A DNA stretch of 45,663 nt from Candidatus Saccharimonadota bacterium (GTDB lineage: Bacteria > Patescibacteriota > Saccharimonadia > Saccharimonadales > Saccharimonadaceae), in contig JAEETK010000007.1 of assembly GCA_016290315.1 (NCBI GenBank), forward strand, positions 1 through 45,663, given 5' to 3'. The notes under the pieces are model-generated. The model did no database searches, was not told where the DNA came from, and worked only from the letters and a program-made list of their open reading frames with translations. The position numbers were made by a program, and so were the translations under genes. This document shows positions 33,284 through 41,064 of this stretch, one piece after another; the stretch's first letter is position 1; the number at the start of each line of letters is the position of its first letter.

Positions 33284-33850
33284 GACTGCTAAGCTTGCGC
33301 GCAAACTAAAGTCGTATTCTTCTGAATGATTATCGAGAAATTCACCTACGGCTTTGGTTACGCCTGGTAATTCCGCATTGCGATAATCATGGACAACAAT
33401 AACCCCACCGCTCACCATGCGCGGTGCAACCTTTTCAAAACTAGTTTTAATTGACCGATAGAAGTCACCGTCAAGTAATGCGAATGAAATTTGACTAGGT
33501 AAATCAGAATCGTCGAGCTGATCGAACCACTTTTTCACAATAACTGGGTCGGGAAGGCTCAACTTTTTAAATTTATGCGCAACAGTTTCTGGTGACACCT
33601 TTAATTCACCAGCTTTAAAACGCCAGCCTGCCGCCGATTGATCTTCGGGAGCTTTTTCGGGCAATCCCTCGAAGGAGTCGTAAAGGTAGAGCCATTTATC
33701 TGGTGTATTTTTTAAAGCCTCCGCTAGTAATACCGACGTATCGCCAGCATAGCAGCCGAATTCTACAACGTCGCCGGGGATGACCATAGTCTTATCTAGC
33801 TCCTGCAAAATAATGTCGGTTTCTCGGTTTGGAATTTGAAGATCTTTCAT
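33269..33850 (-). CDS. TylF/MycF-like O-methyltransferase
   Basis: 193 aa of the macrocin-O-methyltransferase (TylF) family: AdoMet motif VVEFGCYAGDTSVLLAEAL, IALL-type strand FALLDGDFYRSIK, VSGGVIVVHDYRNAELPGVTKAV with the Asp/His metal positions. It transfers methyl groups to sugar or other hydroxyls. It starts 1 nt after the UPF0200 stop (TAGCATG), so the two are coupled. The 15-nt tail-to-tail overlap with the TraX-like gene is real. Confidence 0.85.
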   Translation of the reverse strand: MKDLQIPNRETDIILQELDKTMVIPGDVVEFGCYAGDTSVLLAEALKNTPDKWLYLYDSFEGLPEKAPEDQSAAGWRFKAGELKVSPETVAHKFKKLSLPDPVIVKKWFDQLDDSDLPSQISFALLDGDFYRSIKTSFEKVAPRMVSGGVIVVHDYRNAELPGVTKAVGEFLDNHSEEYDFSLRASLAVLRRK

Positions 33851-33851
33851 G

Positions 33852-34436
33852 CTAGTTAATAAAGTGGATATCCTTCATAAGTTTGCCGAAAGCTTCCTGA
33901 AACTCTTCGACAGTACCAGAATTATCAATGTAATAGTCAGCGATAGCGATTGGCCCGCCTTTTTCGAGGTTTTCAATCTCGGCGCGGTCACGCTCGGCGA
34001 CAGCTTGCGCGTCGAATGGGCGATCTGGGCGCTCGGCAACGCGCTTGCGACGTAGAGCTTTTGGCGTAACAATAGCGACGACCGTCATTTCGGTTGGCCA
34101 TTCTTTGCGTAGAATCTTATATTCCGTCCAGCTATAAAGACCGTCAAGTACGATATGCTTTTGACCAGCCTCAATCAGTTTTTTAGCCTCCCGAATAGCA
34201 CGCAAGACTACGAAATCCTTGCCTTCTTTTTGGCGGATTTCCTCGCGGAATTTCTTCTCACTCTCGCCATCTTCCGTGCGTGGGATGCCCGCCTCCTCCA
34301 TGGCCTTATAGATAATTCCGCCAAAGTAGACTTTTGGAACGCCGCGTTCGGTTAGATACTCAATCGCCGTTGATTTACCGCTGCCGCACATCCCAACTAC
34401 GGCAACAATCTTAATGTCTTTGCTATCTTTGTCCAT
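33852..34436 (-). CDS. UPF0200/dephospho-CoA kinase-like P-loop protein
   Basis: 194 aa. Walker A VVGMCGSGKSTAIEYL at the N-terminus, then RAIREAKKLIEAGQKHIVLDGLYSW, TPKALRRKRVAERPDRPFD, ERDRAEIENLEKGGPIAIADYYI. The ERD..E...GGPIAxADY block is the mark of the archaeal UPF0200 family, relatives of dephospho-CoA kinase and adenylate kinase. CoaE is not assigned. TATAAT (34443-34448) lies exactly 6 nt from ATG 34436. Coupled to the downstream methyltransferase. Confidence 0.8.
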   Translation of the reverse strand: MDKDSKDIKIVAVVGMCGSGKSTAIEYLTERGVPKVYFGGIIYKAMEEAGIPRTEDGESEKKFREEIRQKEGKDFVVLRAIREAKKLIEAGQKHIVLDGLYSWTEYKILRKEWPTEMTVVAIVTPKALRRKRVAERPDRPFDAQAVAERDRAEIENLEKGGPIAIADYYIDNSGTVEEFQEAFGKLMKDIHFIN

Positions 34437-34448
34437 ATTAAAATTATA

Positions 34449-34625
34449 CTACATCGATATTTGCGCTCCCTGTTGAGCGGTTCTGCCGTATGCTTTTGCA
34501 AAGTTTAACGCAATGTCCGAATATTTAAGACTTAAAGCGACCGAAGACAATAGATTGGAGGTTACAAAAAAAGAAGCGCCACCCCTGATGATAAATCGTT
34601 TTTTGAGTCCGAATTTTCTGGACAT
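34449..34625 (-). CDS. Possible 58-aa ORF, unrecognised
   Basis: Between the M16 peptidase and UPF0200 genes. Peptide MSRKFGLKKRFIIRGGASFF... with a mildly hydrophobic middle and a basic N-terminus. AATAAT lies 6 nt before ATG 34625, the leaderless spacing used by many genes here; no SD. The stop abuts the -10 of the next gene. It could be an actual small protein or a remnant; weak support. Confidence 0.3.
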   Translation of the reverse strand: MSRKFGLKKRFIIRGGASFFVTSNLLSSVALSLKYSDIALNFAKAYGRTAQQGAQISM

Positions 34626-34664
34626 TATCGTATTATTCAAACAAGGCTCAATAATATAAAGAGG

Positions 34665-35942
34665 CTAAATAGCGCCGAGTACACGCGACCAGAGTTCATC
34701 AACAACGGATTTATTCATATTGCCAACGGCGGCGAGACCAGAAATGCCAGATTGCATGAACTCACGAGCGAGGCTAACGATGGTACCCTTGTCGATAGCG
34801 TCAATCATTTTTGGCGCCTCACTAAGCGGTTCGTAAGTATTAGTAGTAATATACTCGCGCATATAATAGCTGCTAATTTGGTCGGCAGTCTGAGCGAGCA
34901 TCTGATGGCGACCAAGAGCATAGGTCTTGGCGGCATTGATATCCTCTTCGCTAATGTCGCCATTAATAACTCGCGCTAGTTCTACAGCAATCAAGTCAAA
35001 CAGCTCCGCAGCATTCTCGTGATTTACTTCGCCGTCAAAGTCCCAAGTGCTACTCCACTTATCGCTTTCAGTATTCGAGCCGATGCCATAGACAATGCCA
35101 CGTTTGCGAGCGGCGCCAAATATCTTACTACTCATGGTGCCGTTTAGGATATGATTGAGACAACTCATAGCGTATTGCTCTTTTGGCTCGAGCGGACGCT
35201 GAATGATGAAAGAAAAGCCGAAACACACATTGGCGGCATCCTTGCGGCGAATTAATACTGGACTCGTTCCAACAAACGCGCTAATTGGCACTTCAAACTT
35301 TTCGCCAGGCTTCAAGTCCCAGGTTTCGAGCATATTAATAATCTTGCGTTTGCGGCCACGCAGGCTACCACAAATAATAAATTGCATATTTGAAGCAGTA
35401 TGTGTGCGGCGATGGTGTTCGCGCACATCCTTGAGCTCGATATTATTGATAGTCTTTAGGCGTTCGGAGTAAGTCAGCACTTGTTCACCAAGAGCCTGCT
35501 GCAATTTTGGCCAGATTAGACGAGCGTAGTCATTCTGATATCCTGTCAGCTCAGAGCGCACATTTCCTTTTTCGCTACTGAGCTCTTCTTCATTAAATTT
35601 AGGCTTAGCGATTGCTAGTTCTTGCAAACGTAAGATGCGATCCCATTCAAAATCTGCACATTCCGCCTCATAGGCGATGAAATTGTCCGAAGTCCAGGCA
35701 TTATGATATGCGCCGTTTTTTGTGAACTCGGATTCATAAGCCTGCTCGTCTTTAAATTCAGCATTGCGACCAAAAGCCATGTGCTCCATCAGGTGAGCCA
35801 CTTCGTAAATATCCTGTCTCTTTACGAATTTATTGCCGGCGCGAAAAACAACCTTCAGATTAATCACCTCTGAACTAGGGGCATCTATAAGTAGACCGCG
35901 TGCGCCATTTTTCAGACGCACTTCTTCAATGGAGTGTTTCAT
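34665..35942 (-). CDS. M16-family zinc metallopeptidase
   Basis: 425 aa from ATG 35942; the frame is open to a GTG at 35981 that would add 13 Lys-rich residues, and neither start has a clear SD. The zinc site HLMEH (HxxEH, near residue 50), and E in SSEKGNVRSELTG 70-80 residues later, give the inverted M16 active site. N-terminal peptidase half plus the inactive C-terminal half (RLEP-like gate region) in one chain, as in bacterial PqqL/YmxG-like peptidases. No signal peptide is visible, so it is probably cytoplasmic. Confidence 0.85.
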   Translation of the reverse strand: MKHSIEEVRLKNGARGLLIDAPSSEVINLKVVFRAGNKFVKRQDIYEVAHLMEHMAFGRNAEFKDEQAYESEFTKNGAYHNAWTSDNFIAYEAECADFEWDRILRLQELAIAKPKFNEEELSSEKGNVRSELTGYQNDYARLIWPKLQQALGEQVLTYSERLKTINNIELKDVREHHRRTHTASNMQFIICGSLRGRKRKIINMLETWDLKPGEKFEVPISAFVGTSPVLIRRKDAANVCFGFSFIIQRPLEPKEQYAMSCLNHILNGTMSSKIFGAARKRGIVYGIGSNTESDKWSSTWDFDGEVNHENAAELFDLIAVELARVINGDISEEDINAAKTYALGRHQMLAQTADQISSYYMREYITTNTYEPLSEAPKMIDAIDKGTIVSLAREFMQSGISGLAAVGNMNKSVVDELWSRVLGAI

Positions 35943-35970
35943 ACGTTTCTTTAGTAGTGACTGCTTATAC

Positions 35971-36046
35971 TTGACTTTCACGCAATAATATGATAATATA
36001 ATAGTATCGCTGAGAACGCGGCCTGATTTGGTCGCGTTCTTTTTTG
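35971..36046 (+). ncRNA. Orphan plus-strand promoter plus terminator
   Basis: TATAAT at 35997-36002 (possible -35 TTGACT at 35971-35976, spacer 20 bp), then GAACGCG (36014-36020) pairing with CGCGTTC (36033-36039), followed by TTTTTT. Both neighbours are on the minus strand and the hairpin has a U-tract only on the plus strand, so it cannot serve them as a normal terminator. A very short plus-strand RNA (about 35-40 nt) or antisense to the M16 5' end is possible. Confidence 0.3.
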
Positions 36047-36054
36047 CATTTTAG

Positions 36055-38967
36055 TTAACGACGGCCTTTTTTCTTATTCTGGCGAGATTTCTTCTTGCTC
36101 TTTCGTGCTTGATTACGCTTCGCATTGCGATTTGTATTCTTTCCAGTAGTGGCCGCACGACGTTCGGCGGGCTTGCTGACGCCATGTTCATCCTTCGTGA
36201 ATTCATCGTCAAGATTCTTTTCGCCGGCAGAGATCTCATTTACGCCCTTTTCCGTAGCGGAATCGGCCATCTTGGTGAGCTCGGTTTCATATTTATCGTC
36301 GGAAACTTCGGCGACATCTTGCGGCCTGATTGAGAGGAGAATATGCATTACCTCTTCACGCAAAGCGCGTTGGAGACCGTCAAAGAGCTTCTGGGATTCC
36401 GAGCGATATTCTACGAGCGGATCACGTTGACCAACGGAACGCCAGTGAATGCCCTCGCGGAGATGCTGCATGTTTTCAAGGTGTTGCATCCAGAGGGTAT
36501 CGAGGACATTAAGATAGACCTCGCGTTCAATCTTATGCATGGTTTCTTCGCCAAACTCAAGCTCTTTATCATGATACATTTCTTCAACTGCCGCTAGAGC
36601 TAGACGATTGCGATCTTTCTCTTTGCGCATGAGGCCAATTGTATCAATTAAATCGTCGTCTAAATCAAAGACGCGTTTGAAGTTTTCGGCAAACTTCTTG
36701 TTTACGCGAGAGCTAAATTGGACCAATTCGGCAATTTCTTCTTTATAGAGGCGCGTAATCTCTGGATGGATATTATCACCATCGAGAATCTTGCGGCGCA
36801 TCGTGTAGACCACTTTGCGGTGACGGTTAATGACGTTATCGTACTGAACAACGTTTTTGCGCGAGTCGAAGTTGAAACCCTCTACGCGCTTCTGAGCCTG
36901 TTCGAGCGTTTTACTAATAGTACGGTTGCGAATCGGCATGTCGTCATCAATACCAAGACGCTGCATAAGCATAGCGATGCGGTCGCCCTGGAAGATGCGC
37001 ATAAGGTCATCCTCGCAAGAAACGAAGAATTGCGTAGTGCCAGGATCGCCCTGACGACCACCACGGCCACGGAGCTGATTGTCAACGCGGCGAGAATCGT
37101 GACGAGCGGTGCCAATCACAACGAGGCCACCAAGATCGGCGACGCCTGGAGCGAGCTTAATATCCGTACCACGACCAGCCATGTTGGTTGCAAGAGTGAC
37201 GGCACCTTTTTCGCCAGCCTTAGCGATAATCGCCGCCTCGCGCTCATTATTCTTAGCGTTTAAAATCTCAAACGGAATGCCTTGTTGCTCAAGATATGAG
37301 GCGATCATTTCGTTGTTTTCGATAGAATCGGAGCCAATTAGTACTGGTTGGCCTTTTTCGTGGTACTTTTTAACCTCGTTCGCAATTGCCTTTAACTTGG
37401 CAGCCGTAGTGCGATAGATGAGGTCGTCTTTATCGACACGAACAATAGGCTTATTCGGTGGAATCTGAATAACATCAAGGGCGTAGATTTGCTGGAATTC
37501 TTCGGCCTCAGTGAAGGCAGTACCAGTCATACCGGAAAGTTTGCGATAGAGGCGGAAGAAGTTTTGGAAGGAGATTGTGGCAAGAGTGGTAGATTCTTGG
37601 CGAACAAGTACACCTTCTTTTGCCTCGATAGCCTGATGGAGACCTTCGTTGTAGCGACGACCCTGCATGAGACGGCCAGTATGTTCGTCAACGATGATAA
37701 CTTCGCCAGAGTTGGTTACGACATAATCCTTATCGCGATGGAAAAGAGTTTCGGCACGAAGAGCCTGCTCAAGATGATAAACGATGCGCGTATTATCGGT
37801 CGAATAGAGAGTATCAACACCGAGAATCTTCTGAACTTTTTCAACACCTTCATCGGTTAGAGCAACCGTACGGCGCTTTTCGTCCACGACATAATCTTCA
37901 TTAGCAAGCTGTGCGCAGACTTTAGCAAACTGATAGTAACTCTCTGGGTTATCTGCGGCTGGCGCGGAGATAATCAACGGCGTGCGGGCCTCATCAATCA
38001 AGATAGAGTCTACCTCATCAACGATAGCGAAGTTAAGCTCGCGCTGGCGAAGATAATTTGCATCCTTGACCATGTTGTCGCGAAGATAATCGAAGCCGAA
38101 TTCATTGTTCGTGCCGTAGGTAATATCACAATTATAAGCCTCTTTGCGTGTACATGGCTTAAGATGGCGCATGCGCTCGTCGTCATGTTCCTCATTAGTG
38201 TAATCTGGGTCATAGCAGAAGCTAGCTTCGTTAATAATTACACCGACGGAAAGGCCAAGCCAATTATAGAGCTCGCCCATCCAGCCAGCATCGCGCTGAG
38301 CGAGATAATCGTTTACGGTGACGACATGTACGCCGCGGCCAGTTAAAGCATTAAGATAAGCCGGAAGAGTTGCCACGAGAGTTTTGCCTTCACCAGTTTT
38401 CATCTCGGCAACATTGCCTTCGTGTAGAACAATACCACCAATGAGCTGCACGTCGAATGGGCGCAACTTTAGGACGCGATCACTAGCTTCGCGAACTAGA
38501 GCGAAAGCATCTGGCAAAATAGCATCAAGAGCTTTGGCGTCGTCCTGAACAGGTTTTGTTTTGGTCTTCTTCGCGCTTTTCTTGCTTCCCTTTTTGCCTT
38601 TTTCAGCCTTGAGTTTTTCTAGCGCAAGCTTGGCTTGCTCTTGCTTTGTGAGTTTTGCGAGGCGTTTTTTGAGCTTCTCGGTCTGCTCCTTAAGCTCGTC
38701 ATCGGACATTTCGGAGTATTTTGCGCCAAGTTTATTAATTTCCTCGACGCGACGGCCTAAACGACGGAGAGTGCGTTTTTGCGCATCGCCGAAAATGTGC
38801 TGCAAAAACTTAGTCATACCGGATTTATCGGCAAGTTTGTCGGTTGGCTTCTTTTCTTTTGGGGCTTTTTTGGCCTTTTTAGTCTTTTTGATTTTTTCGG
38901 TAATTACGGCCTCTTCGGCATCGATATCCACCCTTTTCTGCTTCTCTTCTGACCTCTTCTCTTTCAT
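36055..38967 (-). CDS. secA: Preprotein translocase ATPase SecA, Lys-rich insertions
   Basis: 970 aa, longer than usual (about 840-900). NBD1 Walker A AEMKTGEGKTLVATLPAY, DEAD-type FAIVDEVDSILIDEARTPLIIS, NBD2 MAGRGTDIKLAPGV and GRGGRQGDPG (SecA motif). It drives Sec-dependent export through SecYEG. Oddities: a 50-residue Lys/Ala extension before the normal start (MTKFLQHIFGD at about residue 51); an insertion KGKKGSKKSAKKTKTK near 125-140; and a strongly basic C-terminus (RNAKRNQARKSKKKSRQN) in place of the Cys-rich SEC-C zinc motif. TATACT is 6 nt before ATG 38967, so a leaderless start is likely. Confidence 0.97.
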   Translation of the reverse strand: MKEKRSEEKQKRVDIDAEEAVITEKIKKTKKAKKAPKEKKPTDKLADKSGMTKFLQHIFGDAQKRTLRRLGRRVEEINKLGAKYSEMSDDELKEQTEKLKKRLAKLTKQEQAKLALEKLKAEKGKKGSKKSAKKTKTKPVQDDAKALDAILPDAFALVREASDRVLKLRPFDVQLIGGIVLHEGNVAEMKTGEGKTLVATLPAYLNALTGRGVHVVTVNDYLAQRDAGWMGELYNWLGLSVGVIINEASFCYDPDYTNEEHDDERMRHLKPCTRKEAYNCDITYGTNNEFGFDYLRDNMVKDANYLRQRELNFAIVDEVDSILIDEARTPLIISAPAADNPESYYQFAKVCAQLANEDYVVDEKRRTVALTDEGVEKVQKILGVDTLYSTDNTRIVYHLEQALRAETLFHRDKDYVVTNSGEVIIVDEHTGRLMQGRRYNEGLHQAIEAKEGVLVRQESTTLATISFQNFFRLYRKLSGMTGTAFTEAEEFQQIYALDVIQIPPNKPIVRVDKDDLIYRTTAAKLKAIANEVKKYHEKGQPVLIGSDSIENNEMIASYLEQQGIPFEILNAKNNEREAAIIAKAGEKGAVTLATNMAGRGTDIKLAPGVADLGGLVVIGTARHDSRRVDNQLRGRGGRQGDPGTTQFFVSCEDDLMRIFQGDRIAMLMQRLGIDDDMPIRNRTISKTLEQAQKRVEGFNFDSRKNVVQYDNVINRHRKVVYTMRRKILDGDNIHPEITRLYKEEIAELVQFSSRVNKKFAENFKRVFDLDDDLIDTIGLMRKEKDRNRLALAAVEEMYHDKELEFGEETMHKIEREVYLNVLDTLWMQHLENMQHLREGIHWRSVGQRDPLVEYRSESQKLFDGLQRALREEVMHILLSIRPQDVAEVSDDKYETELTKMADSATEKGVNEISAGEKNLDDEFTKDEHGVSKPAERRAATTGKNTNRNAKRNQARKSKKKSRQNKKKGRR

Positions 38968-38973
38968 CGTTCC

Positions 38974-38982
38974 AGTATATCA
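38974..38982 (-). promoter_or_regulatory. secA: Extended -10 for leaderless secA
   Basis: TG-A-TATACT (hexamer 38974-38979 on the complement) within the 21-nt gap between hpf and secA, exactly 6 nt before ATG 38967. Confidence 0.65.
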
Positions 38983-38988
38983 CGCAGC

Positions 38989-39345
38989 TTACTTCTTCAA
39001 GAAGCGCTTGAGAAATCCTTTCTTATCGTAATTAGTTTTCTCGGTTTTAAAGCGACGAATCTGGCCAGTTAGCTTTGCTTCCAGAATGTCAACGCCGGCA
39101 AATACATTTGATGCTTCATCCTTAGCGTTGAGAACTTTGCCGCCAGGAATATCCAATGTAGCAGAAATCTCATACTTATTGCCATGGTCGCGATTAACTT
39201 GAGTGACCACAACTTTTGCAACCAAATCTTTGCGGTTTTGGCGCGGAAGATAACGATCGAGCTTACCAATACGTTTCTGAACGTATTTCTGCAGGCTCTC
39301 TTCGACGTCATAATTTGAGCCACTTATGTCAATATTTTCGATCAT
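38989..39345 (-). CDS. hpf: Ribosome hibernation promoting factor (short HPF/RaiA)
   Basis: 118 aa from ATG 39345. An in-frame ATG at 39366 would read through the SD AAAGGAGATC and is rejected. HPF/RaiA fold: MIENIDISGSNYDVEESLQKYV, KRIGKLDRYLP, VVVTQVNRDHGNKYEIS, LDIPGGKVLNAKDEASNVFAGVD. It binds the 30S A/P sites to silence ribosomes. Only the N-terminal domain is present (no dimerisation domain). It lies 1 nt after serS and just before secA; the hpf-secA order is also seen in Firmicutes. Confidence 0.93.
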   Translation of the reverse strand: MIENIDISGSNYDVEESLQKYVQKRIGKLDRYLPRQNRKDLVAKVVVTQVNRDHGNKYEISATLDIPGGKVLNAKDEASNVFAGVDILEAKLTGQIRRFKTEKTNYDKKGFLKRFLKK

Positions 39346-39346
39346 T

Positions 39347-40648
39347 TTATAAGATCTCCTTTCCATTCAAATATTTACGCAGAACTTCAGGAACACGAAT
39401 GGTCATGTCCTCGTTCTGGTTATTTTCGATGATAGCAATCATGATGCGGCCTAGCGCAAAGGCGGTAGCGTCATTGGTATGAACCAACTCTACTTCGCCA
39501 TCCTCACGACGAACGCGCGTATTGAGGCGGCGCGATTGATAATCAGTCATATAGTCCGCCGTATGCGTTTCGCGATACTTGTTTTGGCCTGGAAGCCATA
39601 CTTCCATATCGATACCACGAGCGTCGGGCTTACCAATATCGTAAGTACATTTGCGGATTACGCGATAAGGAAGCATCAGCTGTTCGAGCAACCAACGCTG
39701 AATAGCAACAAATAGTTCATGCTCCTTGCGACTAGTTTCCTTTGTCGAGAAGCTCTCCATCTCTAATTTATCGAATTGGTGCATGCGAATGATGCCTTCC
39801 ATGTCTTTACCATAGGTGCCAGCCTCTTGACGGAAAGAAGTTGCGTAACCCAAGTAGCGTGCCGGAAGCTCCGCTTCGCTAAAGATTTCGCCAGCATGCA
39901 TGCTTCCTAGGACATGTTCAGCGCTCCCCTGGAGCCATAGTTCTTCTCCCTCAATTTTGTAGCGATCTTCGCTCGGCTCAAGACGATCCATAGCATCATA
40001 CATCTCGGTGCGAAGCATAAGTGGTGGAAGCACGAGCGTAAATGGCTTAGTGGATATACCGTCGAGGCCGTTCTTTTCGATTATTTCTTTAATAACACGC
40101 TCGTCGGACAAGCTGTCCATAACAAAGTTGACAATCGCCATCTGTAGCCTGACCATTTCGCCTTTTATATAAGCAAAGCGAGCGCCAGTAACTTTAGAGG
40201 CGCGCTCTTTGTCAATCCAGTCGCGCTCTTGGCCAATCTCATAGTGGTTCTTTGGCGTGAAGTTAAAATCGCGCGGTTTGCCAACAACTTCAGCAACTTG
40301 GTTTTCATCTTCAGATAAACCAATCGGAACATCGTCCTCTGGGACATTTGGTACAGTCTTAAGTTTTGAAACGTATTCTTTCTCGACTTCAGAAAGCTTA
40401 GGTTCGAGCTCGGAAAGCTCCTTCTTTAGCTTTTTGCCCTGCTCAATTAGAGTCTTGTCGGGCTTACCGTTTTTCATCTTCGCAGAGACTTGATTGCGTT
40501 CTTGGCGCAAGTTGTCAATTTTCTGCGATAGACTCTTGCGCTCGTCATCGAGGTCGAGAATTTCAGCAAGATCAATTTCGTATCCCTTGTTCTTGATTGC
40601 ATCCTCTACCTTTTGGCGATTCGCACGGATGTAATTAATATCTAACAT
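39347..40648 (-). CDS. serS: Seryl-tRNA synthetase
   Basis: 433 aa. Long N-terminal coiled-coil arm (about 1-110), class-II core with TSFRQEAGTYGKDMEGIIRMHQF (motif 2), LYPLTE-like region, and motif 3 LGRIMIAIIENNQN. It charges tRNA-Ser (and, by the usual route, tRNA-Sec if present). TATGAT extended -10 (40657-40662 on the complement) lies 8 nt from ATG 40648. Operon serS-hpf-(secA). Confidence 0.97.
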   Translation of the reverse strand: MLDINYIRANRQKVEDAIKNKGYEIDLAEILDLDDERKSLSQKIDNLRQERNQVSAKMKNGKPDKTLIEQGKKLKKELSELEPKLSEVEKEYVSKLKTVPNVPEDDVPIGLSEDENQVAEVVGKPRDFNFTPKNHYEIGQERDWIDKERASKVTGARFAYIKGEMVRLQMAIVNFVMDSLSDERVIKEIIEKNGLDGISTKPFTLVLPPLMLRTEMYDAMDRLEPSEDRYKIEGEELWLQGSAEHVLGSMHAGEIFSEAELPARYLGYATSFRQEAGTYGKDMEGIIRMHQFDKLEMESFSTKETSRKEHELFVAIQRWLLEQLMLPYRVIRKCTYDIGKPDARGIDMEVWLPGQNKYRETHTADYMTDYQSRRLNTRVRREDGEVELVHTNDATAFALGRIMIAIIENNQNEDMTIRVPEVLRKYLNGKEIL

Positions 40649-40698
40649 ATAACTCTATCATAACATCTTATCCCTGTTGTGACTAGTAAAGAATGCGG

Positions 40699-40704
40699 TA
40701 AAAT
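40699..40704 (+). promoter_or_regulatory. -10 TAAAAT, 6 nt from ATG
   Basis: TAAAAT directly before AAAGGT-ATG 40711. Predicts a transcript starting at the A of the ATG. Confidence 0.55.
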
Positions 40705-40710
40705 AAAGGT

Positions 40711-41061
40711 ATGGATAAGAAACTTAGAGATTACATAAAAGAGATAGAAAAAGCAAGCAAGAATCCCAGTGCGGAACTGATTGAATACCACAAAACAATG
40801 ACGGCGCAGTTTCAGCATGAACGTTTTATCCATCTAATCGTGACGATGTTTTTTGCGTTGTATATGTTTTTATCTTTTGCGATGTTTTTATTTACGGCAA
40901 TATATCTAACTGGTAACTACGGCGCAATTATTTCGTCTTGCCTCGGCATTGTGACATTAATTCTAGTTATCGTTACCTTATTCTATATACGCCACTATTA
41001 CCAGTTAGAGAATGGCACCCAAAAATTAGAAGAAATTACAAAGAAGTTATATAAATTATAA
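40711..41061 (+). CDS. Hypothetical two-TM protein
   Basis: 116 aa, no recognised family. Charged N-terminus (LRDYIKEIEKASKN), two TM helices (LIVTMFFALYMFLSFAMFLFTAIYL and IISSCLGIVTLILVIVTLFYI) with a short loop, and a C-terminal coiled-coil piece (LENGTQKLEEITKKLYKL). Leaderless by spacing. It ends 3 nt before the convergent 740-aa protein, with no hairpin between. Confidence 0.6.
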   Translation: MDKKLRDYIKEIEKASKNPSAELIEYHKTMTAQFQHERFIHLIVTMFFALYMFLSFAMFLFTAIYLTGNYGAIISSCLGIVTLILVIVTLFYIRHYYQLENGTQKLEEITKKLYKL

Positions 41062-41064
41062 AAA

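Noticed and set aside
36718-37263. 181-aa plus-strand frame inside secA
   Set aside because: Entirely antisense to a certain gene and lacks SD and promoter.
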